DNA of 64,000 nt, taken from assembly GCF_040958095.1 (NCBI RefSeq), contig NC_091228.1:6631200-6695199 (forward strand), written 5' to 3'. The notes under the pieces are model-generated. The model ran no database searches and had not been told where the DNA came from. It saw only the letters and a list, made by a program, of their open reading frames with translations. Below are positions 1 to 13,300 of the stretch, in pieces. Positions within the stretch are counted from its first letter, which is position 1. Every line of letters starts with the position of its first letter. The translations under genes and the position numbers were made by a program. This DNA is from Procambarus clarkii (taxonomy: Eukaryota > Arthropoda > Malacostraca > Decapoda > Cambaridae).

Positions 1-204
1 TCCTATTTATATGAAATTTTCTATAATATTTGAAGTAAAGAAAATATAAATTTAAAGGCTAACTCTTAATATAAATTTCAGAAATTTAGATCAATATCAG
101 AATCACATTTATATAAAATTCTGCATATATAGAATAGTAAATGAAGCAATTTATTTGTTTCCGTATATTTTACTCTAATTGGTAAATAAGAAATTCATGC
201 AAAA

Positions 205-335
205 TTTCCGCAGCATAACACTTGGGCCTGTTTCCTTTACCCGATGCGTCTGTTCACCTAGCAGTAAATCGGGACCTGGGAGTTAAGCAACTGTTGTAGC
301 TGCATCCTGTGTCAGTTGTTCACCAGGAAAAACAT
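205..335 (+). mobile_element. SINE-B body fragment
   Basis: TTTCCTTTACCCGATGCGTC, GTTCACCTAGCAGTAAATCG and GGGACCTGGGAGTTAAGCAA form the body of a second tRNA-derived SINE family that recurs in this window. Confidence 0.7.
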
Positions 336-530
336 CTGTAAACGTGTCCGCGACTATGGGAACCATGCCAAGCAGGTGTTTATCTAAAATGCCGGGAATG
401 GTTAAACAATAACATAACGGATGCCGGAGCTCAATTGCAAGAGAAAACGGCTTTCAAAGACTTAAGAAAATATTACCTTCACCGATATCTTCCCTCGGGT
501 ATTCCTCCTCCTCCAAGACAACCCATGTAC

Positions 531-743
531 AGACGAGGAGTCACAATAACGTGGCTGAAGTATGTTGACCAAACCACACACTAGAAAGTGAGACCAACCA
601 CACACTAGAAAGTGAAGGGACGACGACGACGTTTCGGTCTGTCCTGGACCATTCTCAAGTCGATTGTGTGTCGTCACAATCTATTTGAGAATGGTCCAGG
701 ACGGCCCGAAACGTCTTCGTCCCTTTCTAGTGTGTGATTTGGT
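531..743 (-). mobile_element. Hairpin element copy 1
   Basis: Long inverted repeat around GACGACGTTTCGGTCCGTCC / its complement, with a hinge near 660-690. Flanked by exact direct repeats CAACCCATGTAC at 519-530 and 744-755. The left arm carries the extra tail GAGGAGTCACAATAACGTGG; the right arm stops at the equivalent of GTTGACCAGACC. Part of the left arm is locally duplicated (CACACACTAGAAAGTGA twice). A SINE-A lies immediately to the right. Confidence 0.88.
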
Positions 744-760
744 CAACCCATGTACCCTGG

Positions 761-1003
761 GGAGCCAGTCAGCCGAGCGGACAGCACGCGGGACTTGTGA
801 TCCTGGGTTCGATCCCAGGCGCCGGCGAGAAACAATGGGCAGAGTTTCTTTCACCCTATGCCCCTATTACCTAGCAGTAAAATACGTACCTGGGTGTTAG
901 CCAGCTGTCACGGGCTGCTTCCTGGGGGTGGAGGCCTGGTCGAGGACCGGGCCGCGGGGACACTAAAGCCCCGAAATCATCTCAAGATAACCTCAAGATA
1001 ACC
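761..1003 (+). mobile_element. SINE-A copy 1 (tRNA-derived)
   Basis: Head with tRNA-like A box (CAGCCGAGCGGACAGCAC) and B box (GGGTTCGATCCCAGG), a conserved body (CTAGCAGTAAAATACGTACC, GGTGGAGGCCTGGTCGAGGA) and a tail of AAGATAACCTC units. Abuts hairpin copy 1 and a minisatellite. Confidence 0.9.
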
Positions 1004-1007
1004 CACT

Positions 1008-1257
1008 CCTTCCTCTCTCCCAGGACAATCCACGCATCCTCTCCCGTCTCCCAGGACAGCCCACTCCTTCCTCTCTCCCAGGACAATCCACGCATCCTCT
1101 CCCGTCTCCCAGGACAGCCCACTCCTTCCTCTCTCCCAGGACAATCCACGCATCCTCTCCCGTCTCCCAGGACAGCCCATTCCTTCCTCTCTCCCAGGAC
1201 AATCCACGCATCCTCTCCCGTCTCCCAGGACAGCCCATTCCTTCCTATCTCCCAGGA
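1008..1257. repeat. 58-bp minisatellite in XDH intron
   Basis: About 4.3 units, each two related halves (CTCCCAGGACAATCCACGCA / CTCCCAGGACAGCCCACTCC). It ends about 50 bp from the exon 14 donor. Confidence 0.92.
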
Positions 1258-1305
1258 CCATCCCCGCTCCCACCTCTACCATCACCCAAGACGACTAACA
1301 CTCAC

Positions 1306-4300
1306 CTGGAAGAGCTGTGTGGAGGAGGGCACAACGTGAGGGTGGGCGAGGACGGCCCGCTGCTCCTCCTGCGTCAGGGGCGCCGCCACCTCCGGCAGGT
1401 ACTCGCTCAAGCGACCTCTCACACTCAGGTAAAATTTGAAGAAAAAGCTGAAAAAAGAGAGACGTCCCATGCATATTGGGTTGTATACAAAAAGTAAAAT
1501 TTTTTTTCCATAATTTTCAGTGTGTTTGAGCACCAAACACACTTGAGCTAACCTGCAGGGTCTCCCACATTGTTTATAAAGTATCTTCCGTATACCCAGG
1601 TTCTGTGTAATCACACTTAACACACACAGCCTCCATGGCCCTGAGGCTCACGCAGGTTACCTGAGAGTGAGGGCGCGACGGTACTCCACCATGCCACCAG
1701 GCGCAGAAGGAGGGAGAGGAAGGTCCTGTAGGAGGAGGGACGTGGCGTCCTCCAGCAGCGAGGGATCCCACTGCCTGCCCACCAGCGCCTGAAGGAAGAC
1801 CTCCAACATGTTATGGTGTGAGTAATACCCATAATGCGCTCACTTTACACACCTCGGCCTCATGCTTATTAACCATTAAGATAGTTTGTACAGACGTATA
1901 TCCCACAGCGGCACAGTACCTTCATGGTGGTGAGGGCCATGACGGTGGTGGGAGCCATGCCGCCAAAAGCCAGGTCGAGGCGGGTAACTTCACTGGAGTC
2001 AGGTCGAAACCTCACCCTGAAGCCAGCGTTTACAATGGCTATGTCGTCCTCCCGGCGACGGGACTGCTTGTACCCCAGGAAGTACTCGTTCTGTAAAGTC
2101 AGGAACCTATTACAGGGGGAACTGAGGCTGAACAGATGTGCTACTGAGACACGGGTGTGTCTCAGGTGAGAGTGGACACCAGTACGTGTCTGCTGTACCC
2201 ATGTACTCAGGCGAGAGTGTACACTTGTGTGCTCTCAGGTGAGAGCACACAAGAAAAACCAATGAGGTTCACAGCTAAAAAACAGAACACGAAGATAACT
2301 AATTATTAAATACCTAAAAACACTAAAAGAAAACTTGCCAGACACCACAAAGGCAATACTGAAGAAGACAGTACACGGTCTTACGAGTGTTAAAACAGGA
2401 TGTCTTGGAAGAAATCACTCCCTTCTTCCTAACACTGACCTCCTGGGTGTAGGGGATGTGGACATTGAGCAGAATCTCATCCTGCCGGACAATATTGCGC
2501 CTGTAGCCGGTGAAGAAGTGTTGATCCATCAACACGCGTCGCTCACCGTCTCCTGGTCACAAACACCATACAAATCGGTTTAGAATTAATTGATCTAACT
2601 AGAGGGGTACCGACGGCGCCCTCAGGTCTCTCTCTCAGAGAGGGGAGAGAGAGTGATCTCAGTATCGTTGTGCATCTGTACATCATACAACGCTTTTCAT
2701 GCATTGTCTTAACATTGCTAAGAGCATAGTAAGGTGTTCTGACCTTGGCTGTGGAGAGTGAGGGTGACCCCAGCGGCCAGCAGCAAGGGGTTGAGGTCAC
2801 TGATGGGTGACCCGGTCATAATGTTGCCACCAATAGCCTGAAAGATCCACGGGAACGTTACTCTGGTTGTAGAGATTTGTAATGCTACTACTGGCCCTTG
2901 TGTCTGTAAGCAGACACCACACTCCCTCACCAGGCACCACACACACACACCCCACACCAGACACCACACTCCCTCACCAGACACCACACACACACACCCT
3001 CACCAGACACCACACACACACACCCTCACCAGACACCACACACACACACCCCTCACCAGACACCACACACACACACCCCTCACCACACACCACACACACA
3101 CACCCCTCACCAGACACCACACACACACACCCCTCACCAGACACCACACACACACACCCCTCACCACACACCACACACACACCCCTCACCAGACACCACA
3201 CACACACACCCCTCACCAGACACCACACACACACACCCCTCACCAGACACCACACACACACACCCCTCACCACACACCACACACACACCCCTCACCAGAC
3301 ACCACACACACACACACCCCTCACCACACACCACACACACACCCCTCACCAGACACCACACACACACACACCTCACCAGACACCACACACCCCTCACCAC
3401 ACACCACACACACACCCCTCACCAGACACCACACACACACACACCTCACCAGACACCACACACCCCTCACCAGACACCACACACCCCCTCACCAGACACC
3501 ACACACCCCTCACCAGACACCACACACACACCCCTCACCAGACACCACACACCCCTCACCAGACACCACACACCCCCTCACCAGACACCACACACACACA
3601 CCCCTCACCAGACACCACACACCCCTCACCAGACACCACACACCCCCTCACCAGACACCACACACCCCTCACCAGACACCACACACACACACCCCTCACC
3701 AGACACCACACACACACACCCCCTCACCAGACACCACACACACACACCCCTCACCAGACACCACACACCCCTCACCAGACACCACACACACACACCCCTC
3801 ACCAGACACCACACACACACACCCCTCACCACACACCCCTCACCACACACCACACACCCTCACCACACTCACCGCAGCGTTCCTAATCTGCTTGCCAGCG
3901 AACCACCGCAACATCTCCAGCACAGCAGAGAACACTCGCGTCTTGTGTTCTGTCCCAAGGAACACAACATTAACAAGCTTGACAAGAACAATATAAGTGA
4001 ACAAGTAAGTATTAACTGAGAATTAACATGTTTTACAACTACACACATTTACAACTGCACACATGTTTGAGAATTTATTTTGTTTACTAAGAGAGAAGTG
4101 GTGGGCCTGTAAGACAAGATATAACTAGATCTTAAGAACTCTCAATGTGTCAAGTTCCTGTCAGACGCACTTCACTCAAGATGACATGTATAAATGGATC
4201 TTATTTGCGATCAATCAGCTTCAGCCATCACGTGCTTCCTGTTTGTTTACACTAGACAAGCCACGTGGCTTTGTTTACATGATGTAACAGCTGACAACAA

Positions 4301-7300
4301 CACTCACTATCCTAGGAGCATCATTCATGGTGCAAGCGAGGAGTCACAATAACGTGGCTAAAGTATGATGACCAGACCACACACTAGAAGGTGAAGGGAC
4401 GACGACGTTTCGGTCCGTCCTGGACCATTCTCAAGTCGACCATTCTCACAATCGACTGGAGAATGGTCCAGGACGGACCGAAACGTTTTCGTCCCTTCAC
4501 ATTCTAGTGTGTGGTCTGGTCATCATTCATGATGGCTCTCCCTTACTGACCTGGGAGGACGTGGACTTGGGTACGAAGTGTGTTCTCCAAGGCGGTCAGG
4601 GTGACAGAGGCTCCAAAGACTACGCCAGTCTCCGTGACCGTGACTGAAGTGAGCTCCTCCACGCAGGTGGGACTGATGATCACCGGGTACTCCTGGTTCT
4701 TGAACTTCACCTCCACACCTGGAGCAGGTTCAAGGTTACGTCAGATACTATTTCATCTCACTCTATAGCACAGACAAATGTCACTACGTTTAGGCCAAGC
4801 TTAATGTTTGAGTAAGTACCGTGTGACCCGTGTTCTATTACATTTTTACCAACATCTGCCTTTGTGTAGATGCCCTGGACTATATGAAGGGTCATTGTGT
4901 GTCAAGAGATGCTTGGAAAACTCTCAATCTAGCTCCATTGTTAGTCATTACATTGTGATGAGTAGCCAGCACTAAAGTGACCACTGGGTGCGTTATGTGG
5001 ATATTCTCCAGAACATGAGAGTGAATAAAGCAACTGCAAAACACCAGGTACCTCATTCCCAGCAGGTGTGTGTGTGTGTGTTTTATGTATGAATGCTGCT
5101 TGTGCCCGATAAAAGAATTTACTATTATACCAGAGCCTCCACTCACCAGCTTCAGTGTTGCCGACGATAATCTTGGCGTTGGGGTACAGCGTCTTGAGCC
5201 GGAGGAGCTGAGGGAGGGACACTGGTCTGTAGAAGACGACTCTTTCTCCTCTTATCTCCAAGTACTGCTTGTCAAGATCACCTCGCACCTGTTGTAAGAA
5301 GGAAAACCGATTCCTGAGAATTTGCTATGACGACTTCGTTGTCGATACAGTTATACCACACGGTCGATACAGCTATACCACACACATGACAGTTGATCAC
5401 TTTAATCTACATAAACTGCAAATTAAATTGTGTTTCATGCCATAAGAAAAGAATCTTAGATCACCACCCAATACCTCTTTCTCTCTCATATTATAGCAGC
5501 AGCTTCTACTAGTTATCGCTTCACTTACAACAGAGTTATTAGGCAGATATATTACGCGAGTGATACACGTGTCTGTAGTGTTAAGTGGGGTCATAAGTAG
5601 ACATGTCACGTCACTGGGGTGTTCTGGTCACAGGGGACTCTGTAGGGGGGGGGGGACATACCGGGGCCACCCCGACACATAAGTGGCACTCGCAACATTC
5701 ACCAGTCAACATGCGGGTCACTTTCAGCACCTCAAGGGTTCACATAGCGTCACCTTCAGCTCCGGAGGGAAGATGATCTCCTGGCTGGGGTCGAGGGGCC
5801 GGAACTGTCTAGTGTCGTAGAGCAAGGCAGGTGCTTCCGTTTCTCCGTTTTCCGTTGCAGCTTCAAAAACAAAGTTTTTTTTTTACCCAAAAATAATTGC
5901 GAGATATGTTACTAATAAATAAATATCGAGACAATGTGTATGCTAATGTATATTGTCTTATTAAAACAGGGTTTTGTTTTTAAGATTCAGGGGGGTAGAA
6001 ATAGCCTAAGCTACTCTATCCCTTTGAGATGTATTTATTGCTTATCTCAATAAACATACTTGAACTTGAAGATTAAAATCACATTTGTCATTCACCAGTA
6101 AAGGTATGAGCACCCACCTTGGATGCTGCAGTCTGTACCTCGGAGCTTGCAGCAGCCAGCTATGCCACCCCCAGCAGCATCAGAGGTCAGGTCACGGAGC
6201 TTGCAACAGCCGGCTATGCCACCCCCAGCAGCATCAGAGGTCAGGTCACGGAGCTTGCAACAGCCGGCTATGCCACACCCAGCAGCATCATCAGAGGTCA
6301 GGTCACGGAGCTTGCAACAGCCGGCTATGCCACACCCAGCAGCAGCAGCAGCAGCATCAGAGGTCAGGTCACGGAAGCCCTCGAGAATGGGACGGTATCC
6401 AGTACACCGACACAGGTTCCCTGATGGTGTACATCGGGTTTACTTACACACCTGACTTACTGCACACCAAGATACGTTGATGCGTTACTCTGAAGCTACT
6501 AAATGAATGACAGGAAGAACTTAGTCACAACTCTCAAAGTAGTTAAAGAATCTAAGAGGAATTATAATGCCAAGCTTCTATATGTATCATTTAGCTAACT
6601 CTTTGCTTAAGAGAATCTTGTGTTCTTAGTTTGGTTATATGAGCAAGGTACGTGAGAAAACACTGAAGCCGTTCAGTGGAATCGAACCCTCGTCTGTGAA
6701 CTGGTCAGAATGCTGAAGATAAGGGTCAACTCACCTGTGAAGTACTCGTTGAGATCGGCCATAGAGGGTTTAGGAGTGTTTCTGAGGAGTGTGTACATGG
6801 ACATGACTATACCGGGCGTGCAGAAGCCGCACTGGGAGCCGTGCGCACGTGCTATGCGCTCCTGCACGGCGTGGAGGCCAGTGGTGGAGGAGCCGATGCC
6901 CTCGACGGTGGTGACGGCCAGGCCGTGCGTTGAAACCACGGGAGTCAGGCAGGCGTTGACTGAGTAGTGGCTGCATGGTGAGGAGAGAGACAGCTTAGTC
7001 ACATCTATCTATCTCTCTCTCTCTCTCTCTCACACACACAAAATTGTGGAAATTGAGTGACAAAATGAGCCATAGAGACGTTAGAATTTTTTTTTCAGTG
7101 TCAGAGTAGTAGACAAATGGAATGCATTAGGAAGTGATGTGGTGGAGGCTGACTCCATACACAGCTTCAAGTGTAGATATGATAGAGCCCAATAGGCTCA
7201 GGAACCTGTACACCAGTTGATTGACGGTTGAGAGGCGGGACCAAAGAGCCAAAACTCAACCCCCGCAAACACAACTAGGCGAGTACTTGTTATAATCTAT

Positions 7301-10300
7301 TCCTTCGTTAAAACTAATTTCATAATAATCTATTTGAAAACAGAACAATTAACATATACTTGTGTGAGTCACTGATCAACACAAGTTCATCTGCTGAAGC
7401 CTCAAGATATTTAGATTCTTTACCAAATTTCAATAATAACCAAATTATATCAGGAATTATATCACATGTTTACCAGTAATTACGATCTAATTACCAAATT
7501 ATCAGTTATAATAGGTCTTCTAAATTTAATAGTTATAACTTATCTTATGTTATGATTGCACTATACATGCAATGAAATATGAAGAACAGATGACGCGAAG
7601 TGTATGATTTGAGGTACAAAATGATTGATGCCAACAGGAGCAAAACGCTGATAGAGCAGGACCCGTGCTGCAACACGGCTCACAGAGACCGGGTCAGACC
7701 GGGTCACTTGCAGCAAGAGCAGGACCCGTGCTGCAACAAGGCTCACAGAGACCGGGTCAGGTCAGGTCACAGGTACTTACATGACCTTGTCGTTGCTGCG
7801 GTCGTATCGGGAGATCATGACGGTACAAGCGCCGCAGCCGCCCTCGCCGCACCCAAGCTTCGTGCCGCATAGCCGCACTCTCCCTGCGTCAAGGAATATA
7901 CACACACAAATATGCCTAAGAGAAACGCTCAAATTTTCAACCCGAGTCAGCAGAGTCGGCATTCGATCCCCGATGGTACAAGCGATTGAGCATCGTTCCT
8001 TTACCTCATATTCCAGTTCCATATCCTCACATCCTCCCTCCACACAAGTTCTATGACATGACGACAATCTTCCTGTCGACGAGCACAGGAGACCAGCGGC
8101 TTGTCGAAGGTCCCCACCCCCCCCATTTGCCTTTATGAACTATATATATCAATACGATGGATTTTTTAAATTTATTTTCTACCCTATATCCATCCTATGG
8201 GTGGCAGTGGGCCCGGTATACCCATCCTATGGGTGGCAGTGGGCCCGGTATACCCATCCTATGGGTGGCAGTGGGCCCGGTATACCCATCCTATTGGTGG
8301 GAGTGGGCCCGGTATACCCAACATATGGGTGGCAGTAGGCCCATACCCATCCCGATAGAAGGAACCGAGCTCCAAAATTTATTTAGGTAAGTAACAATCT
8401 TTATAAGTTAGCTACACAGTTGAATATAACTATATACCAATAGTCTTTAATAGCACAATTGGTGCAAGAAACTTGTCCACAACAGTCTCTAAGCTGAATA
8501 ATTTATAGCTGTATGAAGGCTGATAATTTCTTAAAATATAGAAACGAGACGACTATTGCTTCGAATTCTGGGAATGTTTTCAGTTAGCCCTTCCTCTTAA
8601 ATTATAGTACATACACAAGACTATTTAGTCGTACGAACAAAAATTCATTGTTATACCTCAAACGTTCACGTTTTCTGTGGTTGAATTAGCCCGAAATGTA
8701 GCTTAAGAAAATGGAAATTAAAGCAAAGTACCTAATCTAACCTGTCCAACAAATCCTAGGCCTAATAATCTATCTTAGGCCTAATAGAGTACATATATTG
8801 GTTACACTAGACATAGGAATGTTAAAGTTTGGTATATTTGTTCGTACTCTCTGCAAACTAACAGCATCAAACTAAATCACTGTTGGCTGCAACAGTCCAT
8901 TCTTGTACGTCTGACTAAATAGTTTCATTAAATACCATCACTGAGGACGAGTTGCCCGGGGCTGAGGTATATCAAGAAGCGGCCAGCCAGGACTGGTGAG
9001 GAGGCTGTGGTGTAACCAGATCTTTCCCCCAACCGGTTGATCAACGACATCCTATATATCCATGTCTGGCCACTCCTGGTTGTAGAATCTTCTTCCCAAG
9101 GTAACCATGGCTATATTTTACAGTTTCACTTATTCTTCATTTCACTGTAACAAAGGATACGTTTGTTGCGAAGGTAACTGAGAAGCGTCCACTCAGGGTC
9201 CACGCTGGAGTCCTCCACCTGAAATGTACAAGAATTGTTATTCCTCATTGAAGGGGCCAGTTAGTAGTAGCAGTAATGGAGTATATATGCAGGTATACTT
9301 GAGGGTATACCTCAAGTATACCTGCATGGTGAGGGTGAGGGCCATCAGGGATGTAATGAGGACCTAAACAGTGGTAACCATGCAGATATATCCTCCCCCC
9401 ACAACCCCTTATAGTATAGTTATCTCCCCCTCAAGCATACATCCTCTTGCACCCCATTAGTGATGAAGCCTGCCAAGAGGACATTGTATATCTTTTACAA
9501 AACATGCATTTTTTTTGGGTGGTATATGTTTTGTACCAATGTTAACGGTACATGTTTAGCCACTGTGTGTCACATCTTTAATGGTACATTATGCATTGTT
9601 TTACCAATAAAAAACATATATATTGCTTTTCAAGTTATTTCAATTAATGTCAACAAATATAAGTTTGATTTACACTGAAGAACTGTTCAGTCCAGTTACA
9701 CTTGTGAAAAATAAGGTTAGTAGGTGACGCATTATGTATTCGATTTCCAGCCAAAATTTGAATCAGAATTATATACTCTTTTAGTGATTATAATGAAATT
9801 TTTTTTTAATTATAACTCCAGTACAGGCAGGAAGTCTAATACACGATGCGCCATCTATTAACGGAGTTCCGAATTAGCAGGTGATGCTCACCGTGTGTGT
9901 TCTACAACGGTTGGGCACCCTTCCTTTCACCTGATGCCTCTTTTCACCAAGTAAATAAATAGGTACCTGGGAGTTGGGCAACTATTGTGGGGGTTACATC
10001 TTAGGGAGGGTCAGTAGTTGACCTTAGGTGGGTAAAAAGAAGGGGAAACCTCAGTAAACCCAAGTAGAGGTTCCCCATCCTCCCTTCCCCCCCCAAAACT
10101 CACCCCCTCCCCATCCACACATTCTACCCCTTCTCTATATGACCAGGTTCTTCAATTACATCAATTGTGATCCATCCTGCACACTGACGGCCCTCGCCGC
10201 CGCCGCTCAGTTTGTTGAGTTGGTCATGGTACCCATGACAGCCGTCAACACAAACTTCTGGAGCATTATTCCGACTTTTCGAAGTGTTATCCAAATCATA

Positions 10301-13300
10301 CAATCAGAAAATGAAGAAACGACGACATTTCGGTCCGTCCTGGACCATTGTTACAAGACTTGATAGGGGTCCAGGACGGACCGACACGTCGTCGTCGTCG
10401 TCTTCTGATATATGGTTTGGACGTATTGTATGGACCCTTTTTACAAGACTTGATAGGGGTCCAGGACGGACCGACACGTCGTCGTCGTCGTCTTCTGATA
10501 TATGGTTTGGACGTATTGTATGGACCCTTTTTACAAGACTTGATAGGGGTCCAGGACGGACCGACACGTCGTCGTCTTCTGATATATGGTTTGGACGTAT
10601 TGTATGGACCCTTTTTACAAGACTTGATAGGGGTCCAGGACGGGCCGACACGTCGTCGTCGTCGTCTTCTGATATATGGTTTGGACGTATCTTCAGCTCC
10701 GTTGTTGTGACTCCTCGTCTGTATTTCAAGTGCTGTGTCATGAATGGTCATGCTAAGATCCTGTGAGAGGGAGCAAACATACTGTGACGACTATATTAAC
10801 GTCGTCTGTTGGGGGGGGGGGGAAACGAACACGCCTTGCAGCGAATACATCAGCCCATCCTCCTGTTTTGGTCGTACTTATAGCAACGATGAGGACCATA
10901 GCATATATACCGACCTACAACGAAAGTTTAGAAAGTAGAAATCTGAACTATTGAGTTGGACAAACTGGAGAACTATTTTTGACTTGTGCTGCTTTTGACT
11001 AACCTAACCTTCCTAGGCTTAATACACTACATCTGAAGGCCTTATATAGTACATGTGTGTGCTATACTAGGTCTAGGAATATTTAAGTTCGTTTTTCAGC
11101 TTCATGCATTTTAAAAATCCCGTACTAGTCAGTATACTACTATGTAAAAGCTAAGTTCGTACGAATTCGTGACTATCGACGATCGTCACAATATGTACTA
11201 AACAGAAGGATGGGCTGCCAGCACACACTTTTTTTTTTTTGAGATATACAAGAGTTGTTACATTCTTGTACAGCCACTAGTACACGTAGCGTTTCGGGCA
11301 AGTCCTTAATCCTATGGTCCCTGGAATACGATCCCCTGCCGCGAAGAATCTTTTTTTCATCCAAGTACACATTTTACTGTTGCGTTAAACAGAGGCTACA
11401 GTTAAGGAATTGCGCCCAGTAAATCCTCCCCGGCCATGATACGAACCCATGACATAGCGCTCGCGGAACGCCAGGCGAGTGTCTTACCACTACACCACGG
11501 AGACTTACCACTACACCACGGAGACATAGACAAAACATGTTTGGGGAGCCTACAGGAGTCACAATCAAGGCCCCTTCTAAGCACGTAGCCCACTCAGCAA
11601 CTATGCAAAACAACTTCCAGTGCCCTCGATCAGAGCACAGGCCAGCCGACGCTGCCCCCACACTCAGGGCGCACCAGGAGTCCACCAACCCCAGGGCTTG
11701 GCCAGCCTCAGGGCTTGGCCAAGCTGGCGCCGGACACCGTCTCTCCGTGATTAAAAGTATCAACACGAGACAGAACACGAAACAATGGGTATAAATTGGA
11801 TAAGTTTAGATTTAGGAAAGACATGGGTAAATACTGCTTCAGTAACAGGGTTGTTGATTTGTGGAACCAATTACCGCGTAACGTGCTGGAGGTGGGGTCC
11901 CTCGATTGTTTCAAGCGCAGGTTGGACAAGTATATGAGTGGGATTGGGTGGTTATAAATAGGAGCTGCCTCGTATGGGCCAATAGGCCTTCTGCAGTTGC
12001 CTTTGTTCTTATGTTCCGAAGAACCGGACAGAAAAGAAAACCAAACAGTCTATCCACTTCGCTGTGACCCCCCAGGCGACAAGTGCGCCCCCTTCCTTCC
12101 CCAAGACGCATTAATAAATTTTAACAATAATATTAACTTTTAATAAAGTAATATATTAAAGTTTCACGTATACCTGTAGTTAGGCATTGATTAGGTTAGG
12201 GGTAGATTCTGTTGGACATTTACAGCGTTGCGATTCGAACAGAGGTCATCAGCAAAGCACTGTTCGAGAAGTGATCGAACGTAATCAGTTGAGTCGTGAA
12301 TAAACCGATTTCCGAATACGCAGTGCGTCTTTGGGTTCGGCCGCTGGATGGAATGGACTTGGTCTGAGGACGGGTTGTGTGTGTAACGCGCTTCATTCAT
12401 AAACAGAGGGAGGGGGGGGCAGGAGCAGCTAGATTAACGAGTAGTTAACCTTAGTTGATGAGGACGGAGCGAGAACAAATGCGTAAAAGATCCAACGTGC
12501 TCAAGCGAGCATCCAAGGGATGACTTAACTAAACCTTTTGACATTCCCCGACCCCACATATGCGTAGAAACGAGCAGAAACCCCAACAAACATGCTGTGA
12601 ATCCCATCTCTTGATAAGTGCATGAGCCAGTGTTTACGGAAGTACCCAGAGCGCCCTACTGGGTATGCACGAGACGAGGCTTCATGGGGGTAGTGGTGGA
12701 GAGGGTTGAAGACCTTGACTGGACAAGTTTTTTTTTTTACCGCCTGCGCCCCTGCCAGCCGTCGTGAGGTTGTAATACATAGTCTGGCCTTTCACTCGCA
12801 ACACTCTTGTGCAGTAACTTAAGCGATGGGTGTATAACGAAAGTTATACGAGAGCATTAATACGAGTATTCATAACGAGACGCTTCGTGTCCTGGTTAGT
12901 GGTGGTGGTCCGGTAGTTTCATGCGACGCTTTTGGCTCACTACTGGCAACCTTGCGCCACTCGCCTGGTTGTACTTCTCTAGTTGTACTCGTCTAGCTGT
13001 GCTCATAAGGTTGTATTCATCTAGATGTACTCATCTGGTTGTACTCACCTTGCTGTATACACCTCTTTGTACTTGAAGGGAATGAGCAGCTGTTCGTAAA
13101 CCCCGCCACTCAACTGTTGGGTTACCATATCTCCAGTTAAAACTTGTGTGTGTGTGTAGAGGTCCCACCTCTTGGCACATTCCTGTTAACTACTCTGACA
13201 CTGAACAACATTTCTAACGTCTCATTGACTCATTTGTGTACTAAGTTTCGATCTTGTTTACTAGCCGTGTTAAATCATTTTGTCCTTATCTATCCTGTCA

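Noticed and set aside
2882-3886. 334-residue open frame rich in His, Thr and Pro
   Set aside because: It lies wholly in the CA-rich minisatellite of XDH intron 9; open frames occur on both strands because of composition.
4333-4520. Classic cut-and-paste MITE for the hairpin family
   Set aside because: Flanking duplications of 12-14 bp and the one-sided arm extension do not fit the short, fixed duplications of common DDE superfamilies; kept as an open alternative only.
6085-6480. Plus-strand frames over the XDH linker repeat
   Set aside because: The minus strand carries conserved XDH sequence with correct splice sites; the plus-strand frames are shadows.
10284-10766. Open frames of 120-160 residues on both strands
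   Set aside because: Tandem units of 84-90 bp keep several frames open at once; there is no gene-like sequence.
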